A stretch of 32,500 bases of DNA from Anaeromyces robustus (lineage: Eukaryota > Neocallimastigomycota > Neocallimastigomycetes > Neocallimastigales > Neocallimastigaceae). The notes beneath the pieces are model-generated. The model made no database searches, was not told the DNA's origin, and worked only from the letters and a program-made list of their open reading frames with translations. The translations under genes were made by a program, and so were the position numbers. Shown piece by piece: positions 8,419 to 23,748 of this stretch (position 1 is its first letter; every line of letters starts with the position of its first letter). The stretch covers positions 7,501 through 40,000 of the forward strand of contig MCFG01000147.1 of the NCBI GenBank assembly GCA_002104895.1, in the 5' to 3' direction.

Positions 8419-10317
8419 TGTATATATATAAAAGAATAATTTAAAGTTTTTTCTGTGTGTAGTCTATGTAGGCAAAATAAGTTTCATTATAAAATAAATA
8501 AATTTACATTTTATTTTATTTTTATGAATAGATGTGAATTTATATTATAATTATATAATTTATAAAATGATAATAACAAAATATTGTATATAATAATATA
8601 AATGTAATGTTTAATTATATTTAGAAGTAAAAATTACTCATAATTTCGTTTTTTTTTTTTTTTTTTGGGAAAAATTTTAAATATTTTTAATAGAAATATC
8701 CGTTTTTCCATTTTAATATTATTGGATAATAAATTTTAAAATTAAAAAAAAAAAATGATTAAATGATTTTTTTTTTTAGTTTAATTACATTACATCATAT
8801 CACATTACATATCAAAAATGCATTAATTTTATATTAAATTTTTTAAATAAATAATTTATTTCATATTTATTTATTTCTTTGTTTTATTTATTTATTTATT
8901 TCTTTGTTTTATTTATTTAATATTTATTTATTTATTTATTTATGATTAATTAATTAATTACTTAATTACTTAATTAATTATTATAATGATTTTTTAAAGT
9001 TTAAATTGTTTACTAAAATTTTGTTATATTAAAATAAAAATAAATTATTTATGATTGTATCCATAGTAGCAATCATTTGTATTTATGTTGTTTTTTTCGC
9101 ATTTTAACAATGAACATATGCAAATGTATTAAGGTCCTACTAGTATGGAGTCTCATTAGGTGATAATTGTAATAAAGTTTATTACGATATTCCCAAAATT
9201 CAAATTAATTAAACTAAATTAAGGAAAAGAAGTTTTCATAATGAAAAATCTAATAATGATAATAAAGAAACAAAAAATAAAATAGACAATTTATTTACAA
9301 TTGAAGATTATAAAAATAAAATCACTGCCTTTTATTTATATTTTATACTTTCATTTCATAAGTGAAAGAAACAAAGAAAAGAAAAAAGTCTTATTTTATT
9401 ATTATTAAAAATAATAAAATATTAAAATATAATAAATATAAAAAAAAGTAAATAAATAATTTAATTAACTGCCAAATAATAATTAATAAATTATTATAAA
9501 TAAAAATATTAATAAAAAAAAAAAAAAAAAAAAGTAGTACAAAAAAGATATTAAAAAGTTTAATCATTTTTTAAAAGAAAAAATTTTCATTTAATTTAAT
9601 TCTAATAATTATAATTATAATTAAAATTAATTTTTTATTTTTATTTTTTTCTTTTCTTTTTAAAATTTAAATAAAAATATAAAAAAAAAATATATATATA
9701 TAAACAAGAAAAAAAACCTTAAAATAAAAAATAAAACAAAACAAAACAAAATAAAATAATAAAAAATAATAAATAAAATAACAATAATTTAAGATATAAA
9801 ATACAATACAATACAATAAAATTAGATATAATAAATACATAATATATAAGCATAAAAAACATAAATAAAAAGTATAATAAAAATAAAACATTAATCAAGT
9901 AAAATAAAAAGAAATTAAATAAAATCAAATAAATATAAATAAATAAAATAAAAATAGTAATATAATAACATAAAATAAAATATAAATAAATAATCATAAA
10001 AAAAAAAAAAAAAATCACGGAAAGTAATTAAATTCAAAAAATTATAATTTTTATTTACATTACTTTGTAAAATAATTCTATTTTATAAAATAAAATCAAA
10101 AATATATTTCTAAATTTTAAAGTTTGAATAAAATTCAATAATATATAAAATAATTAACTATTAAATAATATATAAATAATAAATAACTTAATAGTAAACT
10201 TATATAATTAAATAATAAATAAATATTAATAAAAAAAATAAATATTATAAATGAAATTATAAATAATATATAAATATAAAGATTTTAAATAATTATTATA
10301 TATATACCACTTAAAAA

Positions 10318-13300
10318 ATGTTTTTTTCATACCCAAATATTATAAATAATTATCAATATAATACCCCAATTGAACAAGAAAATAATTATGAAGCTTTTCC
10401 AGTATTAAAAGCTATTCATGAAAATAATATAGAAAAAATAAAATCGGTTGAATATGATACTTCATTGAATATTAATGAAATAAATAGATATGATGTTTAT
10501 CCAGTTTTATTAGCGGTTAAGAATAATAATACAGAAATAACACAATTTTTATTGGATTATTCTCAGAAGGAAAATGTCAATATATTTATAGATATTAATA
10601 ATAAAGATAATAAAGGCGATTTTCCACTTTTATTGGCTATACGTAATAATAATTTTGAACTTGTTAAACTATTATTAAACTATGCTGATAATAATGATAT
10701 TATTTTAAATATTAATGAGAAAAATAATAAAGGGGAATGTCCATTTTTATTAGCCATTGGTAAAAATAATACGAATATTATAAATCTATTAATTAATTAT
10801 GCCGATGAAAATAATATTATTATAAATATCAATGAAAAAGATAATAATGATAATTTCCCACTTTTATTAGCTACTCGTAATAATAATATTGAAATTGTTA
10901 AACTATTAATAAATTATGCTGATAATAATGATAACATTTTAACTATTAATGAAAAAAATAGTAATGAAGAATATTCATTTTTATCAGCTATAGATAATAA
11001 TAATATTGAAATGACAAAATTATTAATTAATTATGCCAATGGAAAAAATATAGTTTTAAATATTAATGGAAAAAATAAAGATGATATTTATCCTCTTTTA
11101 TCAGCTATTTATCATGATAACATTGAAATTATAAGGATTTTAATGGATTATGCTCAAAGTAAAGATATTATTTTAGATATTAATGAAGATGATATCAAAG
11201 ACATTACAAAAATAAATACAGATATTCTTGTATTATTAAATTATTATGGAAATAAATTTAATTTAAATTTAAATTTCAAGGATGATCGAATGATAAATCA
11301 AAGTAGTGATAATAGTGATATTGATGAAAAAGAAGAATCTCTTTTAAAAATTATGTATAAGAATGAAAAGAAATTAAAAGTATTCTTGGAGCATGCCACG
11401 AATAATAATATAATATTAGATATTAATGAAAAAGATAATTATGGATGGTACCCTCTTCTATTGGCAGTTCGTAATAATAATATTAAAAAACTTAAATTAT
11501 TAATTGAATATGCTAATGCTAATGCTAATTCTAATTCTAATGCTAATGCTAATGCTAATGATACCATTTTAGAAATAAATGAAAAAAATTATGATGATGG
11601 TTCTTTTCCTCTTTTATTAGCTATACGTAATAATAATATTGATATTTTGAAATTATTAATTGATTATGCCAATGATAATAATATAATATTAAATGTTGAA
11701 GAAAAAAATAAGTATGAAGTATACCCACTTCTTTGGGCTATTCATAATAATAATTTTGAAATTACAAAATTATTAATTGATTATGTCAATGATAAAAATA
11801 TCATTTTAAGTATTAATGAAAAAGATAATGATGGATATTACCCTTTCCTTTGGGCTATATCTAATAATAATTATGAAATTATTGATTTATTAATTCATTA
11901 TGCTAATACTAAGAATATTATTTTAAATATTAATGGAAAAAATAAGGATGAAATGGACCCATTTATTTTAGCTATTAGTAAAAATAATGAAAAAATAGTA
12001 AAACTTTTGACAGATTATGCCTCTGAAAATAGTATTATTTTGAATTTAAATGGAAAAGATAATCACAAAAATTCTTCACTTTTATGGGCTATACAAAATA
12101 ATAATTTTAAGATTACTAAATTTTTAATTCATTATGCTAATAATGAAAATATGATATTAAATGTTAATGAAAAAAATATCATAGGATATTATCCATTTTT
12201 ATACGCTGCTCAAAATAATAATTATGATATTATGAAATTATTAATGGAATATGCTGATAAAAAAAATATTATATTAAATATTGAAGATAAAAATGAAAAT
12301 GGTGAATTTCCTATTTCTTTAGCTATTCAAAATAAAAATATTGAAATGATAAAATTAATTATTGAATATGCTAATAATAAACATATTACATTAAAAATTA
12401 ATGAAAAAGATAAAAATAAAAATGGAAATAATTTACTTTTATTAGCAATTGATAATAATGAAGATGAAAATACTGAAATTTTAAAATTATTAATTGATTA
12501 TGCTAATACTAAAAACATTATTTTAGATGTTTCTGAAAAAAATGATGAAGGAAGATATTCACTTTTATATGCTTTTTATAAAAATAATTATTATAGTGTA
12601 TTAGAGTTAATTAAATATGTTACCGATAAAAATATTACATTTAATATAAATGGAAAAGATATTTATGGAAATTCTTCCCTTTTATGGTCAATACTAAATG
12701 ATCATATATCATCATTTTTATCTATAATCCGATATGCCAATTCAAATAATATTCTTTTAAACGTTAATGAAAAAAATAAAGAAGGAAAATATCCACTTTT
12801 AGAAGCTGTTAATAGTTATTCTATTGATATTTTAGATGTATTAATTAATTATGCAAATACAAAAAACATAATTTTAACCATAAATGAAAAGGATCAACAT
12901 GGTTGGTATCCACTTCTTAAAGCTATTTGTAATCATAATATCCCTAGTAGTAATAATATGGAAATAATTAATCGATTAATTACTTATGCCAATAGAATAG
13001 ATAAAATTTTGGATATTAATAGTGAAGAAAAAAATGATGGAATTTATCCTATTGGTTATGCTGTTCGTAATAATAAAGTAGATATTGTGAAAAAATTAAT
13101 TGATTATGCCAATAATAAAAATATTACTTTATTTGTTGATAAAAATGATAAGTATGGTAATAATCTTATTCATTATGCGGTTCGTAGTAATAATATTGAA
13201 ATTATAAATCTTATTATGGATTATGCTGAAAGTAAAAATATACTATTAAATATCAATAAAAAGAATATCGATGACATTGATCCTTTTTTATTATCCATCT

Positions 13301-16300
13301 ATTTTAATAATATTGAAATAGTCAAAGCATTAATTAAGTATGCCAACCGTAAAAATATGATTCTTAACATTAATGAAAAGAATAAAAAATTACAACATCC
13401 ACTTTTATTAGCTATTGAAAGAAATAATATCGAAATTATAAAATTATTAATGGATTATGCGGATGAAAAAAATATTCCATTAATTATTAATAAAAGAGGT
13501 AAAGTTAAATTGAAACCTATTTATAAGGCACTTTTGAATAATAATTTTAGAATGATAAAACTATTAATTCAATATTCCAATAAAAATAATATTAATTTGG
13601 ATATTAATGAAAAGAATAAAAGGGATGGAAATTATCCAATATTATTAGCTATTGAAAAAAATAATGTTGAAATTACAAAATTATTTATTGATTATGCCTA
13701 TAAAAATAATGTTATTTTAAATATTAATGGAAAAAATAATAAAGGAAATTTTGCTTTATTATCTGCTATTCGTAATAATAATATTCAAATCATTAAATTG
13801 TTAATGGATTATGCTGATCAAAATAATTTTAATTTAGATATTAATGAAAAAAATGTAAATGATGGAAGTTATCCATTATTATTAGCTATAGAAAATAATA
13901 ATGTTGAAATAACAAGACTTTTAATTGATTACGCCGATAAAAATAATATTATTTTTAATATCAATGGAAGAAATAATGAAGGTAACTTCACCTTACTTTC
14001 GGCCGTTTATAACAATAATATTGAAATTATGAAATTATTAATTAATTATGCTGATAGTAAAAAAATTATTTTTAAAATCAATGAAAATGATATTCAAAAT
14101 ACATCAAAACTCTATTATGATATTCTTAATTTATTAAAATGGTATAGTTTAAAACATAATTTAAATTTAAATTTAAAAACAAAAAAGAATGTTAAAAAGA
14201 CTTATGATAATAATGATAATAATAATAATGGTGATAATGATGATAACAATAATGATGATAATAATAATGATGATTATAATAATGGTGATAATGATGATAA
14301 TAATAATGATGATAACAATAATGATGATAATAATAATGGTGATAATGATGATGATGATAATGATGATGATGATGAAGAAGTTTATAATAATGAAAATAGA
14401 AAAAAATTATTAGAAGCTATATCTGATTCTGAAGAAAAAGTAAAGGCAATAATAAGCAATACTAATAATAATGATAATATATCATTAAATATTAATGAAA
14501 AAGATAGTTATGGATGGTATCCTCTTTTATTATCTGTTCGTAATAATAATATTAGAATCACTAAATTATTAATTAATTATGCTAATGATAATAATATAAT
14601 ATTAGATATTAATGGAAAAAATAAAGAGGATGGATCTTTTCCTCTTTTATTAGCTATTCGTAATAATAATATAAAAATGTTTATATTATTAGCTGAATAT
14701 GCTAATGAACATAATATTTTATTAGGATTTAATGAAAAAGATAATTCTGGAAATTATCCACTTTTAACAGCTGTCGAGAAAAAAAATGTTGAAATTTTAA
14801 ATTTATTAATATATTATGCTAATAAAAATAATATCCTATTAAATATTAAAGAATCAAATAATGATAATGAATATCCTCTTTATTGGATTATACTTAATGA
14901 TGACTCCGAAATCATGAAAGTATTAATAGATTATGCCAATGCAAAAAGTATTAATTTTGATTTAAATGAACGTAAAAAAGATAAAAGAATTTCCATTTAT
15001 AAACAAAGTATTTATAACGATTCAAAATTAATAACAACAAATCAATATAAATTATCATCTAATAGTGAATTTTTAGGTGCTGAATCACCTAATAATATTG
15101 AATCAAATTCAATAACAAATCATATATTACCAGAATTTGGATTATTAATTGATGAACCATCTGATTTCATTGAATTAAGCCCAACAATAAATCAACAGAA
15201 ATTACAACAAGAAACTGAATTTTTAAGTATTGGATCATCTAATAATAGTGATATTGTATCAAAACCATTAATAAATCCTTTATTACAAGAATCTAAATTT
15301 TTAGGTGTTGAATCATCCAATAATAATAATAACAATAGTAATAATAATAATAATAGTAGTAGTAATCTTGAATTAAAACCATTAAATCATATATTGCCAG
15401 AATTAGGTCTATTAAATGATGAACCATTAGATACTGTCGAATCAAAACCCGTAAACTATTTATTCCAAGAATCTGAATTTTTAGATAATGAACCACTTGA
15501 TTCTGTAGAATCAAAACCTATGAATAACTTATTACAAGAACCTGGATTTTTAGGTGATGAATTATCCGATGTATCTGATATATCTGATATATCAGATAAC
15601 AATGAATTAAAACCAATAAATCAACATAATAAAAAACAACATCATAAACTTCATAAAAAAAATAAAAAATCTCGTTTTCCTAATCCTTATCGTTGGTTAA
15701 AAAAGAAAACTTATGATACACCATCATCAGGTAATTCATCTTATTCTTTTGAAATTAAACCAGTTAGTAATCAATTTACAGGGTTATCAAATAATAAAAA
15801 TGAATCAAAAACACTCGATCAAAAATCTACTTTTTCATCGATAGAAAATACATTATCTAATAATAATAATATTAATAATAATAATAACGATAATAATGAT
15901 AATAACGATAATAATAATAATAAAAAATTATCTTTATTAGATAATTTAAATTATAATGGTATTAATAGAAGAAAAACAAATGAATTATATTCACTTCTTA
16001 AAGCCCTTGGTAATGATAATCCTAATCCTGTAATTAAAAAATTATTAATTCAACATCTTGGAGATAAAAATATTTCATTCAATGTAAATGAAAGAGATGA
16101 TAATTTAGAATATCCTCTTTTATGGGCAGTAAAAAATAATAATATAGTTATAATTAATTTTTTAATTAAATATGCTGATAATAAAAATATGAAATTATTT
16201 ATTAATGAAACTAATTATAATAATGAATACCCTATATATTGGGCTATTCGTAATAATAATATTAGAATTATGAAATTATTAATTGATTATGCTAATAAGA

Positions 16301-18946
16301 AAAATATTATATTGAATGTTAATAATAAAGATAAAAATGAATTCACACCAATTTTATGGGCAGTACGAAATAATAATTTATCCATTTTAACAACATTAAT
16401 TAATTATGCTGATAATAATAATATCATATTGAATGTAAATGAACATAATAATAATAATCAAGAATATCTTATTCATTGGGCTATTGACAATAACAGTATA
16501 AATATTACAAAAAAATTGATAGATTATACTTTTGATAAAAATATTATTTTAAATTTAAATAAAAAAGATAAAGATGGATGGCATCCAATTTTATTAGCTA
16601 TTCAAAGAAATAATATTGAAATTATAAAATTATTAATACAGTATGCTAATAAAAAATATATTATTTTGAATGTAAATGAAAGAAATAATGAAGGAAAATA
16701 TCCACTTTTATTAGCTATTTATAAAGAAAACAAAGATATTATTAAATTATTAATTAATTATGCTATTGATAAAAATATTACATTGAGAATGAATAAAAAG
16801 GATAAAAATGAAAATTTCCCACTTTCTTTAGTCACCGATAAAAATGATATTGAATTATTAAAATTAATAGTGGATTATGCCGATAAGAAAAAAATTAAAT
16901 TAAATATTGATGGAAAAAATAAAAAGGGAGAGTATCCACTTTTATTAGCAATTAATAACAATAATACAGAAATGGTTAAATTCTTAATGGATTATGTTAA
17001 CAATAAAAAAATTAGATTAAATATTAATGAAAAGGATAAAGATGGAAATTATCCACTTTTATTGGCTATAAGTAAAAAAAATATTGACATTGTTCGTTTA
17101 TTAATGAATTATGCTGATAAGGAAAATATGGTATTAACCTTGAATGAAAAAAATAAATGTGATGATTATCCATTATTATTATCAATGGATAGAAATAATA
17201 GTGAAATTTTGAAATTATTAATAGATTATGCCGATAAACATCATATAATTTTAAATATTAATGAAAAAAATAAAGATGAAAATTATCCACTTTTAGCCGC
17301 TATTAATAATAATAATATTGAAATGATTAAATTATTAATTGAATATTCAAATAATAAAAAATTAAAATTAAATATTAATGAAAATCGTAATGATGGTTGG
17401 TATCCATTATTAAAAGCCATTAATAATAATCAAACAGAAATAACAGATTTATTATTCAATTATTCTCATAATCAAAAAATATCTTTAGATATTAATAAAA
17501 AGAATAATAAAGGAAATTATCCACTTTTATTAGCTATTTATAGAAATAATGTAGCGATTACTAAATCTTTAATTAATTATGCTGATAAAAAAAGTATTAT
17601 TTTGAATATCAATGAAAAAAATAATAATGAAAAATATCCTCTTCTTTGGGCCATAAATAATAATAATGTTGAACTTGTGAGATTATTAATTAATTATGCT
17701 GAAAATAAAAGTATGATGCTGAATATTAATAAAAAAATAGGAGGAGAAAATGAAGAATATCCTATTTATTGGGCCATTAATATTAATAATATAGATATTG
17801 TGAAGTTGTTAATTCAATATGCTCAAAGTAAAAATCTTATTTTGAATTTGAATGAAAAAAATAAAAAAGGAAATTATCCACTTTTATTAGCCGTTCATAA
17901 AAATAATATTGACATTACTAAATTATTAATAGAATATACTAATAAAAATAATATTATTTTAGATATCAATCATAGTAGTTATTATCTTAATGGAAGTTAT
18001 CCACTTCATTCCGCCATTAATAATAATAATATTGAAATGATAAAATTATTAATTGATTATGCCAAGGATAAATTTATACCATTAAATGTTCTTAAACGTG
18101 ATAAATATGGAAATGATTCACTTTTATTAGCTATTTATAAAAATAATATTGATATTGCAAAATTATTAATTCATTATGCTGAAATGGAAAATATTGAATT
18201 AGCAATTAATGAAAAAAATAATGAAGGAAAATACCCAATTCAATATGCTATTAATAATAATAATATAGAAATGATTCAATTATTAATTGATTATTCTAAA
18301 TGTAAAAATATTGATTTGATAATTCATGAAAAAGATATTTCAGATACCCTCAATGAAAAAATTGATATTCATAGATTATTAATAAATTATAAAAATGAAA
18401 AATTAGAAATTTTCAATACTAATATAAATATTAGAACTATTAATTTTGATTCTGAAGATAAATTAAATTCCATATTAAAAGATAAGAATTATCTTAATGG
18501 TCATAATGATGATGAAGATAATATTATTGAAAAAAGAAAAATATTATTAGAAGCTATTAATAATTCTTTAGTAGATATGAAATCATTAATGGAATATGCT
18601 ACTGTTAGTAATATATTATTAGATATTAATAAAAAAGATACGTATGGTTGGTATCCACTTTTATTAACTACTCGTAATAATAATATAACAAATACCTTAT
18701 TATTAATGGAATATGCCAATAATAATAATATATTATTACAAATTAATGAAAAAAATAATTATGGATGGTGTCCATTACAATTTGCCATTCATAATAAAAA
18801 TATTGTAATTGTAAAATTATTAATTAATTATGCCATAAGAAATAACATTAAATTGAATGTTCCTATAAGTAAAATTTTATTCCATTGGATTAATAATAAT
18901 TATAATGATAACAATAATGATAATGATAATAATAGTGATAATGGTG

Positions 18947-18982
<36 letters not shown>

Positions 18983-19088
18983 TTGATTATGATGTTAGTA
19001 GTAATAATGGTGATGAAAAAAATAATAAAAATATTAATATTAATAATAATAATAATAATGAGGATGAGGATGATAATACTAATGATAT

Positions 19089-19124
<36 letters not shown>

Positions 19125-22100
19125 TGATGATAATGATAATGATAATGATATTAATAATGTTAATGATATTAATGATAATAACAATGATATTAATATCATT
19201 AAATTATTAATCCATTATGATTATGACCATGGTAGAACTTTGGAATATGATGTAAGAAATGGAAATGAATCTTTTCCTCTTTTATTAGCTCTTCATAATA
19301 AAAAATTTGAAATAATAAAATTAGTAATGAATTTCGCCAATACTAAAAAAATATATATGAATTTAAATATTAATGAAAAAGATAATGAAGGAAAATATTC
19401 ACTTTTATATGCTATACAATATAACGATATTGAAATTACAAAATTAATAATTCAATACGCTAATGATAATAATATCATGTTGGATATTAATTCAAAGGAT
19501 AATAAAGGATGGTATCCATTATTGTTTTCTATATATAATAATAATATGGAAATGATCAATTTATTATTTGATTATGCTAATAAAAATAATATAATATTAA
19601 ATATTAATGAAAAGAATAATGATGGAGAATATCCTATATATTGGGCTATCGATCATAATAATATTGAAATTATAAAATTAATATTAGATTATGCCCGTAA
19701 TCGAAATATTGTATTAAATATTTGTGAGAAAAACAAAAATGGATTCACTCCTCTATCAGTTGCACTTGATAATAATAATGATGAAATTATTGAATTATTA
19801 ATTAATTATGCTAATATAAAAAATATTAAACTGAATATAAATGAAAAAAATAATAAATATGGATGGAATACTTTTTCATGGGCTATAAAAAATAATAATT
19901 TAAAAATTACTAAATTATTAATGAATTATGTTCGTAATAAAAATATTTCTTTAGATATTAATATAAAAAATAAAGATGGAAATACGCCACTTTTACTTGC
20001 TGTTATTAATAATAATGAAGATATTATTGAATTAATGATGGATTATGCAAATACTTATACTCATCAATTGGGAATTAAAGAAAGGAATAATGATCAAGAG
20101 TATCCTATTTATTGGGCTATTCTTAATAATAATATAAAAATTGCAACATTATTATTAGATTATGCCGATGATAAAAATGTTAAATTAAATATAAATGAAA
20201 AAGATATTCATGGATGGTATCCATTATTATTTGCTATAAAAAATAATAATATTGAGATTTTAGAATTATTAATTGAATATTCTGAAAATAAAAATATTTT
20301 ATTAAACATGAATGAAAAAGATGAAAGAAATAGATGGTATCCTATATTATTAGCTGTTCAAAATAATAATATTCAAATTGTAAAATTATTAATTAACTTA
20401 TCAGAAAAATCATCTATGATTTTAAATATAAATGAAAAAGATCAAAATGGAAATAGTCCATTGTCTTTAGCCGTTGCTAACAACAATATTGAAATGGTAA
20501 AAGTTTTAATAAAATATGCTAAAGAAAATAGTATTATATTAGATATTAATTTAAATGATAAACCAGATTTTTCTATCATTTTATGGGCTGTTCGTATGAA
20601 CAATATAGAAATTATCGAATTATTAATTGATTATGCTGATAGTAATCCTAATATTGTATTAGATATTAATAAAAAGGGATATGATAAACAAGATCTTCTT
20701 TCTTGGGCACTTTATTATAAAAATATTGAAATTATAAAATTATTAATTAATTATGCTAATAATAATCGAAGAAATATTAAATTAAATGTTACTGAAAAAT
20801 ATGAAAATGGAAATTATCCATTTTTAATTGCTATTAAAAATAGAGAAACTACTGAATTATTATTAGATTATACTAAAAATAATGATATTCATTTAAAAAT
20901 TAATGAAAAAGGAAAGAATGGATGGTATCCATTATTATCAGCAATTGATAATGATAATGATAATGATAATGATGATAATAATAATGGTAGTAATGATATT
21001 AATGATAATAATTATAATTATGATTATAGTAATGATATCATTAATGATAATGATAATGATAATATTAATATTAAAAATATTTTTAATGTTAATAATGAAA
21101 TGAATAGTAATAGCAATAATAATAAAGATATTCTTGAAATTGTTAGAAAATTGATCAACTTTTATGAAACTAATAATAAAAGTAATAATGAAGATTGGTT
21201 AAATATTAATGAAACAAATGATAATGGACTTTATCCACTTTTATCGGCTATTAATCATAATAATGAAGAAGTAGTTCAATTATTAATAGAATATGCAAAT
21301 AAATCAAATAAAATTTTAACCATTAATAATAAAGATAAAGATGGCAATTATCCACTTTTATCCGCAGTTAAAAATAATAATAAAAAAATTATAGATTTAT
21401 TAATTCAATATGTCCATCATAAAGGTATTAATTTAGAAATTGAAAATAAAGATAAAGATGAAAATTATCCTCTTTTATGTGCTATTGAACATAATAATGA
21501 TATTATTTTTGATCAATTAATTCAATTTTCAAAAGATAAACATAAGATTTTAAATATTAATAAAAGAGATGGTAAGGGTTCCTTCCCACTTTTATCAATA
21601 ATTAAAAATGATAATTTAAATATGTTAAATTCTTTAATTTCTTATGCCACTGATCATCGAATAATTTTACATATTAATGGAAAAGATAAGAATGGATGGT
21701 ATCCACTTTTATGGGCTATTCATAATAATAATCCATCCTGTGTAGCCATATTAAAAAATTATTCAAAACATGAAATGATTATGATGAATATTGTTGGAAA
21801 AGATCATGAAGATAATTATCCATTATTAATTGCCATTAAAAATGATAATATAGAGATTATCAATATATTAATTAATTATGCTAATGAAATGAATTTCATT
21901 TTAAATATAAATGAAGTTTATAAAAATGGATGGTATCCACTATTATATGCTATTCATATTAATAATATTGAAATTACAAAACTTTTAATAAAATATGCCT
22001 TGGAAAATAATATTATATTAAGTATTAACGAAAAAAATAAGGATGGAAATTATCCAATATTATTAGCAATTACTAAAAATAATTTAAAAATTGTCAAACT

Positions 22101-22579
22101 TTTAAGAGATTATGCTAATTGTAATCAAATTACATTAAATATAAATGATAAAAATTTAAAAGGAGATTATCCTCTTTTAACCGCAATTAAAAATAATAAT
22201 GCAGGCATTGTTAAAATTTTAATACATTATTACAATGATAAGAATATACCATTAATTATTAATAAAAAGGACATATGTAGTTGTAAAATTACTAGTGATA
22301 TTTATAAATTATTAAAACCTTATTTGGATAATAATACAATGAAATTAGTTCACGTTCTTTTAAAAAGAGAAAATATTATAGAAGCTATTAATAATGATAA
22401 TTATGAATATGTAATCTATTTATTAGGTCAAGCAAGAATTCAATTAGATTCTAATGAAAAATTAGAACTTTTCTTTAAAGCTGTAGAAAAAAATAATTTA
22501 GAAATTGTAAAATTATTATATGAAAATTATGATTTTAATAATAATAATGTTTATAATTTAAATGATGAAAAAGATGAAG

Positions 22580-22655
<76 letters not shown>

Positions 22656-23681
22656 TGATGATGATGATAATGATGATAATAATGATAATGATAATGATAA
22701 TAATATTAATATTAATAATGATAATAGTAGTAATAATAATAGTTTAGAAAATGAAATGTCAGCACTTGATATTATTGCTAAAAATGAAAAAGGTTGTAAT
22801 CTTGCAAAATATTTATTAGATAATTCAAAAGAAATAACTAATGAAAAAAATAAAAACTATTTAAATTCACTTTTCTATATAGCTTGTCAAAGTAATAATT
22901 CTGGTATGGTATCTCTATTATTAAATAATGGTATTGATATTAATTTCAAAAATTCTTCTAATAAATGGACACCTTTACATGTTGCTTGTCAATTTAATAA
23001 TATTAAAATTATTAAACTTCTTTTAAAAAATAAATCAAATATAAAAATAAATGAAGAAGATCAAGATTTAAATACACCATTACATATAGCATGTCAAAAT
23101 GATAATTCTGATATTGTTAATTTATTAATTGATAATGATGCTAGTATTGATTGTAAAAATAATAATGGTTGGACCCCTCTTTATATGGCATGCCAATACG
23201 GAAATATAAATATCGTTAAAATTCTTTTAAAACATAATGCTAATATTAATATTAAAACTAATGATGGAGGAAAAACACCACTTTATATTGCATGCCAAAA
23301 TAATAATAAAGAATTAGTTCAACTTCTTCTTGAATATAAAGCTAATAAATATACAAAAGATGAAAATTTGAATACACCTTTACATATTGCATGTCAAAAG
23401 AATTATTATAACATTGTTAATCTCTTGATCAAAAATAATATTCAAAAATATAATGGATGGGATATTATAATTATGAATTATAAACTTAATCGAAATAAAT
23501 TTTTAAATGATAATGTTGTTAAAGTATTACCAATGAATGAAAATTCCAATTCTAATATTAATAGTAGAAATAATAGTATTAATATTAGTAATAGTATTAA
23601 TAGAAATAATAATATTAATCATAGTAATAGTAATAGTAATAGTAATATTATTAATAATACTAATAATACTAATACTAATAC

Positions 23682-23748
<67 letters not shown>

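Larger units (their letters stand above)
6963..10317. other. Gene-poor intergenic DNA before the giant ankyrin gene
   Basis: This 3.35-kb stretch contains the right half of the ATT array, a (GTTTTTT)n array at about 7172-7227, three inverted repeats listed separately (7557-7598, 7639-7758, 8212-8418), (TTTA)n arrays near 8870-8942, and A-rich DNA from about 9500 up to the ankyrin start codon. A weak, coding-like fragment lies near 9208-9365 (see findings). No tRNA-like fold or long ORF with coding character is seen; minus-strand frames at 9667-10018 are homopolymer artefacts. Confidence 0.6.

Noticed and set aside
9667-10018. Overlapping Phe/Tyr/Leu-rich minus-strand frames upstream of the ankyrin gene
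   Set aside because: These are A-rich leader DNA read on the other strand; there is no family motif and no initiation context.
14189-14413. Met/Ile-rich frame over the N/D linker, and similar ones at 18905, 20903, 22562 and 23537
   Set aside because: These are shifted-frame shadows of AAT/GAT repeats within the ankyrin gene.
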